In this document: positions 44,443-55,924 of the stretch, one piece after another
How positions within the stretch are numbered: the stretch's first letter is position 1
Layout of the letters: each line of letters begins with the position of its first letter
Assembly (NCBI GenBank): GCA_012931725.1
Contig: CM022948.1
Coordinates: 16,436,162-16,500,161 of the forward strand
Source: Litsea cubeba
Taxonomy: Eukaryota; Streptophyta; Magnoliopsida; Laurales; Lauraceae
DNA length: 64,000 nt
Direction: 5' to 3'
The notes under the pieces: model-generated
The model's input: only the letters and a program-made list of their open reading frames with translations
What the model was told of the DNA's origin: nothing
The model's database searches: none
Program-made: the position numbers and the translations under genes

Positions 44443-45290
44443 CTAGTCAGGTGGTTGAATTATAGGGGCTGAAGTTAGTTCCTTTTTCAGTCTCTCAAAA
44501 GCTTTAGACACTTCATCAAATTCAAACGAGGCATCTTTTGTCAGCAATTGGCACAAAGGTTTAACAATTTTACCAAAATCCTTGATGAATCTGCGATAAA
44601 AACCAGCATGGCCTAGGAATGATCGAGTATGCTTAACTGATTTTGGTGGTGGCAATTTGGAGATCAAATCAATTTTTTCTTTGTCCACCTCAATTCTATT
44701 ATCAGAAATAATGTGTCCTAGAACTATGCCCCTTTTTACCATAAAATGACATTTCTCCCAATTTAAGACTAGATTTTTTTCTTTGCATCTTTCAAGCATA
44801 AGGAACAAATGATGTAAGCACTCCTCAAAAGAATTGTCAAAGACCGAAAAATCATCCATGAAAACCTCAATGAATTTTTCTACCATGTCAGAAAATATGC
44901 TCAACATGCACCTTTGAAAGGTGGCCGGAGCATTGCATGGCCCAAAGGGCATGCGTCGGTAAGCAAATGTGCCAAAAGGACAGGTGAATGTGGTTTTTTC
45001 CTGGTCCTCGGGTGCAATTGAAATTTGATTGTAACCGGAATAACCATCAAGAAAATAATAATATGTATGACCGGCTAGCCTTTCGAGCATCTGATCCATG
45101 AATGGGAGGGGAAAATGATCTTTCCGAGTGACTGAGTTCAACTTCCTATAATCAATGCATACCCTTCATCCAGTCTGTATCCGAGTGGGTACCAATTCAT
45201 TGCCCTCGTTTTGAACTACTGTTATTCCAGATTTCTTTGTTACCACTTAAACCGGGCTCACCTATGCACTATCAGATATGGGGTACAGCA
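44443..45290 (-). pseudogene. Athila reverse transcriptase
   Basis: The intact stretch 45141-44443 reads VTRKDHFPLPFMDQML, FLDGYSGYNQI, FGTFAYRRMPFG and FMDDFSVF (the catalytic Asp pair), then the thumb LGHIISDNRIEVDKEK. FMDD in place of YVDD is usual in Athila. Three in-frame stops precede it between 45142 and 45290. A stop also separates it from RNase H at 44443. Confidence 0.9.
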
Positions 45291-45462
45291 CCCCTGCATC
45301 AAATAATTTCAAGACTTCCGACCTAACAACTTCCTTGATTGCAGGGTTCAGTCGCCTTTGTTGTACACGAGAAGTTTTTGCATTTTCTTCCAAATGGATT
45401 CTATGTTGGACCACAGATGGGCTTATTCCTTTGATATCTGCGATGGACCACCTTATAGCTTC

Positions 45463-46470
45463 CTAAAGTGCATCCAAAATTTTCACGAGTTTTTCCTCTT
45501 GAACAGGGTCCAAGTCTGAAGCTATAATCACTAGAAGGGTTTCTAGCGGGTCTAAAAACACATATTTCAGGGTATCCAGCAACTGTTTGAGTTCTAACTT
45601 AGGGGGCGCTACAATCGATGGGACAGGTGGGGAAGCAGATGGAATCAAAATCTTATGCTTCGGTAGCCACCTAGAGCAATCCATGGATGGGGTTGAGTCT
45701 AACAGTGCATTGACTTCCTTAATATGTCCATCTACATCAAAATCACTTTCAAAGTGGGCCAGACAAGCCTCTAGTGGATCTTCAAGTTTTAAATGGGGTA
45801 AGTGATTTTCCACCAATCCATGAATGTAACTGACTTAACAAATCCTATCATCCTTATCAGGTTTCTTACTGACATTAAAAATGTTCACTTTGACTATCAT
45901 GGTCCCAAAAGAAACTTGCATCACTCCATTCCTACAATTGATCAAGGCATTTGAGGTGGCTAGGAATGGTCTCCCCAAGATTACTGGAATTTTGGGTTCA
46001 GCCCCAGATGTGTATTTAGTATCCAAGACAACAAAATCGACAGGAAACATGAAGTCTCCGACTTTGATCAGAACGTCTTCGACTACCCCCTTGGGGTATC
46101 GAATCGATGCATCAGCCAATTGCAAGGTCACATGGGTCTTTTTCAACTCCCCCAAACCTAATTCTTCATAAACAAAGTACGGAAGAAGGTTCACACTTTC
46201 ACCCAAGTCTAGCAAAGCTTTCTCTATGTGATGGTCCCCTATTTGGCAAGAAATGGTCGGACACCTTAGGTCTTTGTATTTGATTGGGGTTGGACATGAA
46301 ATGATCGAGCTAGCTTGTTGGGCTAGAAAAGCCTTCTTGGGCACATTGGTAGTCCTTTTGAAGGTGCAAAGGTCCTTCAGGAATTTAGCATAGGCAGAAA
46401 TTTGTTGGATAGCATCAAGTAGTGGATTATTGATCCTCACTTGTTTGAATATTTCTAACATTTTATCCAA
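45463..46470 (-). pseudogene. Athila protease and linker
   Basis: The protease frame 46470-45835 has ALLDLGESVNLLPY. Athila proteases usually read D-L-G-A-S, so Ala to Glu next to the catalytic Asp is probably inactivating. It is followed by LQLADASIRYPKGVVEDVL and ILGRPFLAT. After a stop the linker 45816-45463 leads to RT. Confidence 0.85.
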
Positions 46471-46479
46471 ATGAATAGT

Positions 46480-48084
46480 TGATTTAGCTGGGCCTAGCCT
46501 CGTAGGTATGGTGCCTTGGGAACATAGGTCCTAGGAGTGGGCTCACTAGGTGATGGTTCAGCATTGATTGGGCCCTCTTTGACTGGCTCTAGTTCTTACA
46601 TGGGTTCAGCATTCACAATTTGTTCCTCACTTTCCACATCCTCACTTGGTTTTTCCTCAGATTCTTTTGGTTGTTCAACCTTGTTATCAATTTGTGTACC
46701 CGACGTAAGAGTAATGATGGACTTAGCTTGTTCTGGGCTTTTTCCTTTTATATTATGAGCAACTTGGCCCTTGGGATTGGGTTCAGGTTGACTAAGGAAG
46801 GTTCCCTTGTCTCTAACACTCAATGAATTGGCCAGTTGGCCATTTGGTATTCCAATTTTGTAAGGGTTTGTGTATGGCCATTCAAAAGTTGAGTAGTGGT
46901 ATGCTAGAATTGAGTAGTACTATGAGATAATTGGGTCGTGGTTTGAGACATGAGTTTCATGGCCTCTTCTAAAGAATCTACCCGCTGGGTCAATGGACTG
47001 GGATTGAAGTTGGGTCTTTTGGAAACCGGGTGGGGCATTGACCTGAGATTTATTGGGCTGAAATTGAGTGGATTGAGATGGGCCACCTTGAGTTGGGCCT
47101 TTGGTCCAAGAAAAGTTCGGGTGGTCTTTCCAACCTGGATTGTATGTGTTAGAGTACGGGTCATACTTCTGACGATTATCAAAATGAGTGTTTTGATATA
47201 GTGCATTAACCTCCTCAACAGACTCGCTCTGACCTAAAGTTGTTGGGTCAATCCCTCCATTCATGGCTTGATTATATTTCAATGACTCCGAAGTGTTTGG
47301 AGTGGGCTTTGGTTCAGCTCTAAGGCCTCTATTCTCCTCACCAGTGTGGCCATTTTGGCCTCTACCTCAATTTTGGGTTCAACCTTGAACATCCCCCATT
47401 TTTCAGGACTGGTGGGTTTGATGGGCTTCCTCTTGACAGGGGCCCACTGCAGTGTGTTTCCAGCAGTTTCTTCCAAAAATGTCCATGCTTCATCCGATGT
47501 TTTCTGTGTAAACTACCCACTATAAAAAGACTCCACCATTTGCTTAGTAGAGTAATCCATACCCTCATCTACAATCTGGACCAATCGGATCTTCTAAAAT
47601 CCATGGTGGGACACTGGATCAAGAGGTCCTTGAACCGTTCAAGATAATTATAAAGTGTCTCACCATCCATATTATAAAATCCATTGATAGCCTGCCTAAT
47701 CGAAGCGGTTTTCTTCTTGGAGTAATTTTTTTTTTGTAAAATTCTTCGATTAGCTTGGCCCATGTAGTGATGGACCCGGCCTGTAAGGCATAAAGCCAAG
47801 CTTTAGCCTTTTGTTTTAGGGAGAAAAGGAAATAATCTAAGTTTAAGGGCCTCCTTAGTCATGTGATTGATTCTCATGGTCCCACAAATGTCCTCAAATT
47901 CCCTAACATGTTGATATGAGTTTTCCTGGTCTAGCCCACGGAATACTGGGAGCATCTGGATCATGCCAGATTTCAGCTCAAATGTAGCATTGGTCTGAGG
48001 CAGGGTGATGCAGGACGGTTGAGTTGACTTAGTGGGATACATGTAGTCCTTCAAAGTCATAGGGGGGCCCGCATGATCAGCCAT
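46480..48084 (-). pseudogene. Athila Gag, broken
   Basis: Met at 48084 opens MADHAGPPMTLKDYMYP. The capsid start includes FELKSGMIQMLPVFRGLD and a REFEDICGTM block typical of Athila Gag. Further pieces lie in shifting frames at 47799-47569 (GETLYNYLERFKDLLIQCP) and 47282-46920 (VNALYQN..YSNTYNPGWKDHPNFSW). At least three indels or stops break it. The 46480-46900 part is Glu/Pro/Ser-rich linker. Confidence 0.85.
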
Positions 48085-49785
48085 TTTTTCTTCAAAAATT
48101 GATGAACTACCTACGATGGTCTATGCTAACTCAGGCTCTATTCGAGTCAATCTTTGATTATCGCATTCCCATAATTTTTTCCTCTCAGGTTTGGATTGCA
48201 TGCACCGAGTCCAACCTAAAAATGTTAGACTAATCTATATGCAGGGTCCTACTAACTCTAATATGATGCACAAACAAATCAAGCAATCACGCACAAGGAT
48301 TGAGCACAAGAAAGGTCCTAGGTTGGCCTAGACACTAGAAGCTCCTAACTGGTGAAGAGAACACTTGAGCCTCCAATTCGGTCCTATGAAACCATAGTTG
48401 ACCAGGCAGCCACCAGGGAGTAGTGGGGATGAACCCTCTTAAGTACCAGTACCCTGAACAGTTAAACTGTTGCACCTCAGGAGCAAAGGCTTTCTTGGGC
48501 ATCAACTTCGGCTAAAGAGCGCAATTGGTGCAACCGTCAGTGGTCTTCGTCCTATTGAGCTTGAATCCTAGGGTCTCGTTGCTACTTGATTTTAATTAAA
48601 GTTAGGATTCTAATGTGAGACATGGTTAACCTAAATGGGCAAGGATCTGGTGATGAAATCCAGTCCTTATCTTTCTGGGGTCGATTGCCCTTAACTAAGT
48701 GTGTATCCAATTAGGTGATGTGTCAATCAAGCAATCACACTTTCCAAAAATTAAATCATCCAAGCCCCACTTGCAAGTAAAAGATTCGTAGGGTAAAGTT
48801 TAGAAACTCTTACAGCGGGTCCACGCAAATCTTTACACTGCGCAAGCTTAACCTCCTTTTTTTATAGCAATTTTGCAATTCGGATAGCAACTTGTTTGCT
48901 TAAAAGCAATCCCCGCGGTTTCCTTCCTTTTAGAGTCCTTCAAAACTCAAATTGTAACCTCAAAGAAAACGACCAAAGTGTTAGGTCTAAATAAACTACT
49001 AAAAATAGCTAACAATTGTTAATAAAATTAATCCTAAATTGAAAAATCAACCTAATCTAAATTTCACAACCCTAAACTACTGCAATTTGAATGAAAGAAG
49101 CAATTCTAAAACTCCTAATGCAGTCCTAAGTTAAATGAACACCTTTTTGTCAAGTGCCGAAAAAAATTCTAAGTGTTGGAACCTGTTGCACAAGCCCAAG
49201 TTTACAGATCTGTACGACCCACTTGTATTAATGAAGACCCTAATAGCAATGACTGGAATGTAATCTCCTAATATGCAAGAAAAAAAAAGAGACTAAAAGG
49301 GATAAAAAAAATGAAGAAATTATGCTATTATGAAGTTGGCTAGTTAGCCTAGTTTTGCTGCTGAATGTAAATTTTGCCTGACTGATTGGCCTTGTTCACG
49401 GCACTAAAAGTAGGACTTCCAAAACGTATTTCTTTCTGAAATTTTGATGGTTCAAAGTCAATATACCAAAGTCCAATTCAGCAAAATTTCAATTCCAAAG
49501 GAGTCCGTTTGACTGGTTTTAAAAATACAAACTTTTGGGCAAAAAGCAGGCCAAATCTGTCACAAAATTAGGGCAGAAATTTGTCTTTTTATTTAACCAC
49601 TAGCAATCAGTCTGATAATTATTTAGAAATCAGCAACCAAAACATGAAAAACAGTAACAACAAAGATTAAGAAACACAAAAACTAAACCTAATGCAAGAT
49701 ATGAATGCAACTAACTAAAAAGCATGCTATGATATGAACAAATAATGCTAGAAATCCTAACTAAAAGATTCTTTTCAAATTGACC
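48085..49785 (-). other. Athila 5' leader
   Basis: About 1.7 kb between Gag and PBS. AT-rich, no frame of note. Confidence 0.65.
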
Positions 49786-49802
49786 CCCCGGCAACGGCAC
49801 CA
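49786..49802 (-). other. Primer-binding site, tRNA-Asp type
   Basis: The minus strand reads TGGTGCCGTTGCCGGGG, six bases after the LTR end. The Athila consensus begins TGGCGCC; the C-to-T change lies in the fourth base. Confidence 0.85.
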
Positions 49803-49808
49803 AAAACT

Positions 49809-51842
49809 TGATGTGATCTTTATCAATCATAAAATACCGCAAGTGCACGGGTGTCTAGATGAGACAGTAACAAGAACGGGTCGAACCCATAAGGAGCTAA
49901 TTAAAGAAACTTTTAGATTAAAAAAACTAATTAACTAACAATTACAGAAAGTTTTGAGTATTTAGAAATAAAAGCAGGAAACCAATTTAGAAATATGAAA
50001 ACTAACAATTAATGAAATTGATTAGAGCATAGGAATCCAATAAGCATCCACCAATTATTTATCAAGTAACCCTAATTTGTTCCAATTTTTACTTCAAATA
50101 AAAAAAATCAATGTTTTTAATTTAGAAAATCTAACTTTTAAAATCACTTTTTAATCATAAAATACTCAAAACAAAAGACTTCCTTCATCTCATAAAAGAA
50201 TAAAAATAATTTAAGAACTACCCATCAAAGGTAAGTATAAACCATCAAAAGATCTAGATCCTAAGCATGGCCTATCAAACCTAAGCATGAATAGTCAAAA
50301 ATCAAAATTTATTCTTAGAATTAAAACTCGATATTTGCCTAGGGCACGAAGACAAGCCTATTCATCATTAAGCACATAATCATGGAACACAAATTAGAAC
50401 TACTAAATAAATAAAAAGGCGATTACTTACCTTCATCCATAGCTCTAATCAAGAAAAACTAGCCCGCCATTGCAAAGAATACTTCTTGCTTTATTATTAA
50501 AAATTGCATCTTTATAACTTCTCCTTCACAAAAATTCGCCTTCAAAACAAGTCCTTGGACATGGCCCAAGGCTACCAAAAAAAAAATTAATGGAAAGGAA
50601 GAAAGAAAGAAGAGAGTTGGAGAAAGGGATGGACGTGAGATGACTCTCCATCCCCCTTTTGGGTTGGTTTTATAGTCGTTGATGGCTCCTTTTAGGAAAG
50701 AATCTCCTCTCTTTTAAGACTTGTTTTCTTATTTATAGAGATTTCTTGCTTAGGACTCAAGCTAGGCTTCATACTTGGAAAGAATTTGAATTGGAGAAGA
50801 TTAATTGCTAAGTGTGGCCTCTTGAGCTCCAGGTCTTGCAAAATTGAATTCCTCAAAGATCTCTCATGTTGTCAATTTTGAAAACTTTTTGCAATTCCCG
50901 CATTGAATTATAATAGCCAACTTCTCGAGGTCATATCTCCTTAATATAGCTCCGATTTATGAAATCTTGGGTCCACGGATATTTACTCAAAGAGAGCTTT
51001 CCAACGATATGTGGATTGCGCCAATCCGATTCTCGTTTTGAGAGTTATGGCCATTTCAATTTGCAGCCCCTGAAAATTCCGAGAATAATGACAATTAAGG
51101 GAACTTCTATGTTTGGTATGCAATGGGGTGTGTGGGACCCATGTTGGACGTCCAATGCATGTTTGGACTCTTTCTTTGCTTTCTTATTTGATTCTCTTCC
51201 CATATTTGACATGCTTCATCACTTGCAACTTTGACTAGTCAACTCCCCTTCCAAAGTTTCTAATTTTGTCTCTCTTTCTTGATTTTGGTTTCTAAATTTA
51301 GCAAGTCAACACCATCTTTCCAAATCTGAGTTTCTTCTTTCTTCTTTGAGAATTTTTAAGCTTTCCAACTCCACCAAGATGCCAAGATATGTGGGCCCAC
51401 CATGAAGGGTATCCCCACCTTTGATCTCTCTCAAGTTTCACCGATGCAGGTCCCACTCTTGATTTCTCCTCAATAAATAAAATTAAATAATGTCAATAAT
51501 AATCAAGTGTGAGGAATCTAGATGGACTATGCATGGGACCCTACATGCCTACTTAATGAATCAAAAAATACCCAACTTTCCAAAAATAACACATCGTGTC
51601 AAAATTAACAGGTATGATTAGTGAAGCTAAAAAAAAAAAAACTAATTTTTGGGTGATGAATGAGATGAGAACCCTAATTTCACAAAAGTCATGCAATGTA
51701 ATGGATTTTGACCAAGATTCCAACTACGATGCTTAAATGCTTGAAATCATGAAATTAAGTGTAATTCTATGCAATTAACCTAATTAAGTCCACGAATGCA
51801 TATAAAATGATGAATGAAAGCTACAATTTTGTGGACTTATCA
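49809..51842 (-). repeat. 5' LTR of the Athila-type element
   Basis: 2,034 bp. TSD CTATG follows at 51843-51847. The next 64 bases up to 51911 are unassigned. Confidence 0.93.
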
Positions 51843-51911
51843 CTATGAAATTTGGTCCCATAACATATTTTTCATATGGAGCTTGTTTTCTTAGTTGGGT
51901 AAAAAAAAAAA

Positions 51912-53976
51912 GTGGTGAATGGATCCCTCCAGCCGCCGATTGAAGGTTGAAGGATAGAAATACGACTTCCAACCACTTGGTGGCATTAAGCAATTGTATG
52001 GTGTGTGTTAAGAGGAGGAATGATTCTTCTTTCGCACACTATGATTTGCATGTTTTCCCCTTCCTAGATTGCCATAGATGCGGCAAGTCCAGCCAGGGCA
52101 TCTGCACGTATGTTTTCACCTCTACGAATGTGGGTGATGTGACAGATGTCAAACTTTTGCAGAAGCGATTGTGCCTTGTTATAGTAAGGCAGCAGATCAG
52201 GCTTCCTGACTTCAAATTTCTGATTCATCTGGTTGACGATCAGTTGAGAGTCTTCAAAGATTTCCAGCATGGTGATACCGGATTCGATGGCGAGTTCCAA
52301 TCCTAGGATCAGAGCTTGATATTCAGCTGCATTGTTTGAGTATGGTTCCAGTAGTGAGAAAGCGTGTGGAATCATGTATTTGTCGGGGCTAACAAAGAGG
52401 ATGCCAACTCCCGAGACCAGTTGTCTTTTTTCATTTATCCTGGTTGCACCATCAAGTACATGTCCCAGGAGGCATTTTCTGAGAAAGTCTCTACATTGTA
52501 GACTGGTTCGTCTAGAATATCATCTCTGAGTGGAGAATCTTTAGGCAATGGATGCTCTGCGAGAAAGACCGCTAGAGCTTGCCCTTTCATTGCCTTTTGT
52601 GGTACATACCTAATATCAAATTGTGACAGAAGGATGGACCATTTTGCCAGTCGGGCATTGAGAGAACCTGCTTTTGTGACAAGGACCTTCAAGAGATTGA
52701 TCTTCGAGACCAGGTAGACCGTGTTGGAAAGCAAGTAGTGACACAGCTTTTGTACGGCAAACATCACTGTAAGGCATTCTTTTTCGACTGGAGAGTAACG
52801 ATGCTCTGCACCACTAGCATGCGGCTGAGGTAGTCTAGAGCAGCTTCTTTTCTTTCATCATTTTATTGTGCAAGCAGAGCGCCCAGAGAGTGATCAAGGG
52901 CTCTTGTGTACAAAATGAATGGTTTTCCAGTGGTAGGAGCAGCTAACACTGGAGGTTTGGTTAGGTATGGCTTGATTTCTTGGAATGCAGCTTCACAGTC
53001 AGCATCCTAGACAAAGTTTACACCTTTTTTCATTAACCGGGAGAATGGACGGCATTTCCCCGAAAGATTGGAGATGAATCGTCTGATGTAGGCCAATCTC
53101 CCTTAAAGTCCTTAGAGTTCTCTCAAGGTTCTTGGAGAGGGCATTTCTAGAATGGCTTTGACTTTTATGGGGTCAAGCTCAATTCCAGCTTTCCGAACTA
53201 AGAATCCGAGGAACTTACCCGACGAGACGCCGAAGAAGAATTTCAGAGGATTCATTCGCAGTTTGTGTTTGCGAAGTCGGAGGAAGACTTCTCGAAGGTC
53301 TTCGAGATGATCTTCTTTTCTTTTGCTTTTAATGGCGAGGTCATCAACGTAACATTCGACCGTCTTGTGCTGCATATCTTGGAATATTTTCATCATAGCC
53401 CTCTGATATGTGGCACCAGCATTTTTCAGACCAAATGGCATGACAGTGTAGCAATACACCCCAAATGGGGTCCGAAAGGATGTATGTTTTTCATCTTCAG
53501 GATGCATCTTTATCTGATTGTAGCCAGAGAAACCATCCATGAATGTCATTCGCTCGAATCCACAGGTATTGTCTATCATTACTTCTGGTATGGAGAGCGG
53601 AAATTCATCTTTAGGGCATGCGCCATTCAGGTCTCTATAGTCAATACAGACCCTGATTTGCCCGTTTTTCTTTGTCGCGAGGACAATGTTGGCCAACCAT
53701 TCAGGATGTTGTTCCTCACGGATGAAGCCGACCCTTTTGAATTTTTGAACTTCTAGTTCAATTTTATTCATCACATATGGACGGAATCTTCTTTGGCCCT
53801 GCTTGACAGGCTTGATGTCTTCTTGAAGATTGAGTTTGTGGACTGCTATTTTGGGGTCTAGGCCAGGCATTTCAGGATAAGACCATGTAAAGCAATCAAC
53901 AAACTCACGAAGAAAGGCGATACACTCGGGTAACTCATCATCCTTTATATTCTTGCTTATGAATGCAGGACGTGGG
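51912..53976 (-). pseudogene. Tat copy B, pol remnant (RT and both RNase H)
   Basis: Collinear with 9012-11077 of copy A. RT lies at 53112-53976 with intact YVDD (CYVDDLAIKSK); the first RNase H remnant at 52435-52767; the archaeal-type RNase H at 52064-52375, with NNAAEYQALI and a changed FEDSQLIVNQ (copy A has FGDSQ). Stops near 53100-53115 and 52865, and an indel near 52455, break the frame. Integrase and everything further downstream are missing, because the copy ends at 51912 beside unrelated sequence. Confidence 0.9.
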
Positions 53977-55023
53977 TGTTGGGGATGTGCAACCAAAGTC
54001 CCACATCGGCTAGAATTGGGAAAGATCATGGGCATATAAGTTGGGCTAAGTACTCCATTGGTATGAGGCCTTTTGGGTAGAACCCAAGAACAAATCCATG
54101 AGGGCTTAGTCCCAAAGTGGACAATATCATATCAATGTGGAGTTTGTAGTGGTCTACTGTCATAACAAGTGGTATCAGAGCCCAGGCCGAGACTTAGCCC
54201 GGAGAATCCTCAGATTGCCAAACAAAAGGTGGTGGGCCCAATGATGCGCAGGAAAAGCGCAGTACTCACGATTGGTGGATCCGTGGTGAAACTCTCGAGT
54301 TGGCTCTTCTCGATGGAGCGGACGGATGGATGATCGTTTGAGGGGAGGCCCGGTAAAAATATCCAAGGAGATATGGTCCTTTGTTTGAGGGGAGGATTGT
54401 TGGGGATGTGCAACCAAAGTCCCACATCGGCTAGAAATGGAAAAGATTATGGGCATATAAGTTGGACTAAGTACTCCATTGGTATGAGGCCTTTTAGGTA
54501 GAACCCAAGAACAAATCCATGAGGGCTTAGGTCCAAAGTGGACAATATCATATATATGTGGAGTTTGTGACAGTCCACCACTCTAACAAGTGGTATCAGA
54601 GCCCAGGCCCAGACTTAGCCCGGAGAATCCTCAGATTGCCAAACAAAAGGTGGTGGGCCCAGTGATGCGCAGCAAAAGCGCAGTACTCACGATTGGTGGG
54701 TCCGTGGTGAAGCTCTCGAGTTGGCTCTTCTCGATGGAGCGGACGGATGAATGATCGTTTGAGGGGAGGCCCGGTAAAAATATCCAAAGAGATATGGTCC
54801 TTTGTTTGAAGGGAGGATTGTTGGGGATGTGTAACCAAAGTCCCACATCGGCTAGAATTGAAAAAGATCATGGGCATATAAGTTGGACTAAGTACTCCAT
54901 TGATATGAGGCCTTTTGGGTAGAACCCAAGAACAAATCTATGAGGGCTTAGTCCCAAAGTGGACAATATCATATCAATGTGGAGTTTGTAGTGGTCCACT
55001 GTCCTAACAAGTGGTATCAGAGC
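53977..55023 (+). mobile_element. Left TRIM array: three 191-bp LTRs, two interiors
   Basis: LTRs at 53977-54167, 54398-54588 and 54819-55009, each TGTTGGGGATGTG..TAACA and containing AAAGTCCCACATCGGCTAGA. Interiors of 230 bp start with AG plus an initiator-Met PBS (TGGTATCAGAGC at 54170, 54591, 55012) and end in a PPT (GAGGGGAGGAT). No coding capacity; LTR-interior-LTR is 612 bp, the size range of TRIMs. No 5S-like segment was noticed, so it is not obviously Cassandra. Confidence 0.9.
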
Positions 55024-55033
55024 TCTGATACCA
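55012..55033. other. Head-to-head PBS junction (perfect palindrome)
   Basis: The TRIM PBS TGGTATCAGAGC (plus, 55012-55023) overlaps by GC a Tork-side PBS of the same sequence on the minus strand (55033-55022). TRIM spacing (LTR + AG + PBS) is on the left and Tork spacing (PBS + AT + LTR) on the right. Confidence 0.9.
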
Positions 55034-55035
55034 AT

Positions 55036-55421
55036 TGTTAGGAAATTAACTAGGGTAAAGCACGCTTCAATCAATCACAAGCACACAAGACAAAAGAGAT
55101 TTACGTGGTTCGGCAATTGCCTACGTCCACGGGACTATGAGCGTTCCGCTCGATTTCACTATGCAGGAAATTGGGCAACTCGTTACAAGGATATACCTCT
55201 AACACTTAGCCTACTCTCTCCCCAATAGATCTCAATCTTGCTCTCACAGTCTCTCCCCTTACAATGCTCTCTTTTGTTCTCCCTTGCTTGCTTTATGTTA
55301 TGTGATGTAACTAACAAAGAATAACCCTAGAGAGTATATATAAAGAATTTTCCCTAGTTTACTTAAGCCCTAAGTAAACTATCCATCAAGGCCCAATGGA
55401 CCTTTTGAGCCAAATCCAACA
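55036..55421 (-). repeat. Tork-like Copia LTR (complete, followed by PBS)
   Basis: 386 bp on the minus strand, TGTTGGATTTGGCTC..TTTCCTAACA, ending two bases before the PBS at 55033. By that PBS it plays the role of a 5' LTR, yet it lies downstream of gag-pol. Confidence 0.88.
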
Positions 55422-55793
55422 CTAGGGTAAAGCACGCTTCAATCAATCACAAGCACACAAGACAAAAGAGATTTACTTGGTTCGGCAGTTGCCTACGTCC
55501 ACGGGACTATGAGCGTTCCGCTCGATTTCACTATGTAGGAAATTGGGCAACTCGTTACAAGGATATACCTCTAACACTTAGCCTACTCTCTCCCCAATAG
55601 ATCTCAATCTTGCTCTCACAGTCTCTCCCCTTACAATGCTCTCTTTTGTTCTCCCTTGCTTGCTTTATGTTATGTGATGTAACTAACAAAGAATAACCCT
55701 AGAGAGTATATATAAAGAATTTGCCCTAGTTTACTTAAGCCCTAAGTAAACTATCCATCAAGGCCCAATAGACCTTTTGAGCCAAATCCAACA
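55422..55793 (-). repeat. Second, tandem Tork-like LTR (3' LTR of gag-pol, lacking its last bases)
   Basis: Nearly identical to the previous LTR but missing about 14 bases of its U5 end (TTAATTTCCTAACA). A PPT-like CCAAGGTGGAGAT (55806-55794, minus) precedes it. It directly abuts the next LTR. Confidence 0.88.
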
Positions 55794-55806
55794 ATCTCCA
55801 CCTTGG
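55794..55806 (-). other. Polypurine tract of the Tork-like element
   Basis: The minus strand reads CCAAGGTGGAGAT directly before TGTTGGATTTGG. Confidence 0.75.
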
Positions 55807-55924
55807 CAAAAAAATTTCCGACCTTTTGAAGAATTGTTGTGTTGTGTTTATAACACCTGTACCGTGTGGGAAAGCTCTCCCACCATATCTGCACCTCACT
55901 GAAGATGAGATGCACCTTTAATCT

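Larger units (their letters stand above)
39301..51842 (-). mobile_element. Athila-type Ty3/Gypsy retrotransposon, complete ends, decayed genes
   Basis: The 12,542-bp element is bounded by LTRs with TGAT..ATCA ends (minus strand TGATAAGTCC..GATCACATCA) and TSDs CTATG (39296-39300, 51843-51847). A tRNA-Asp-type PBS lies beside the right LTR. Gag and pol on the minus strand carry Athila-style motifs, including FMDD-type RT. Many stops and frameshifts and visibly diverged LTRs make it older than the other full elements here. Confidence 0.93.
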
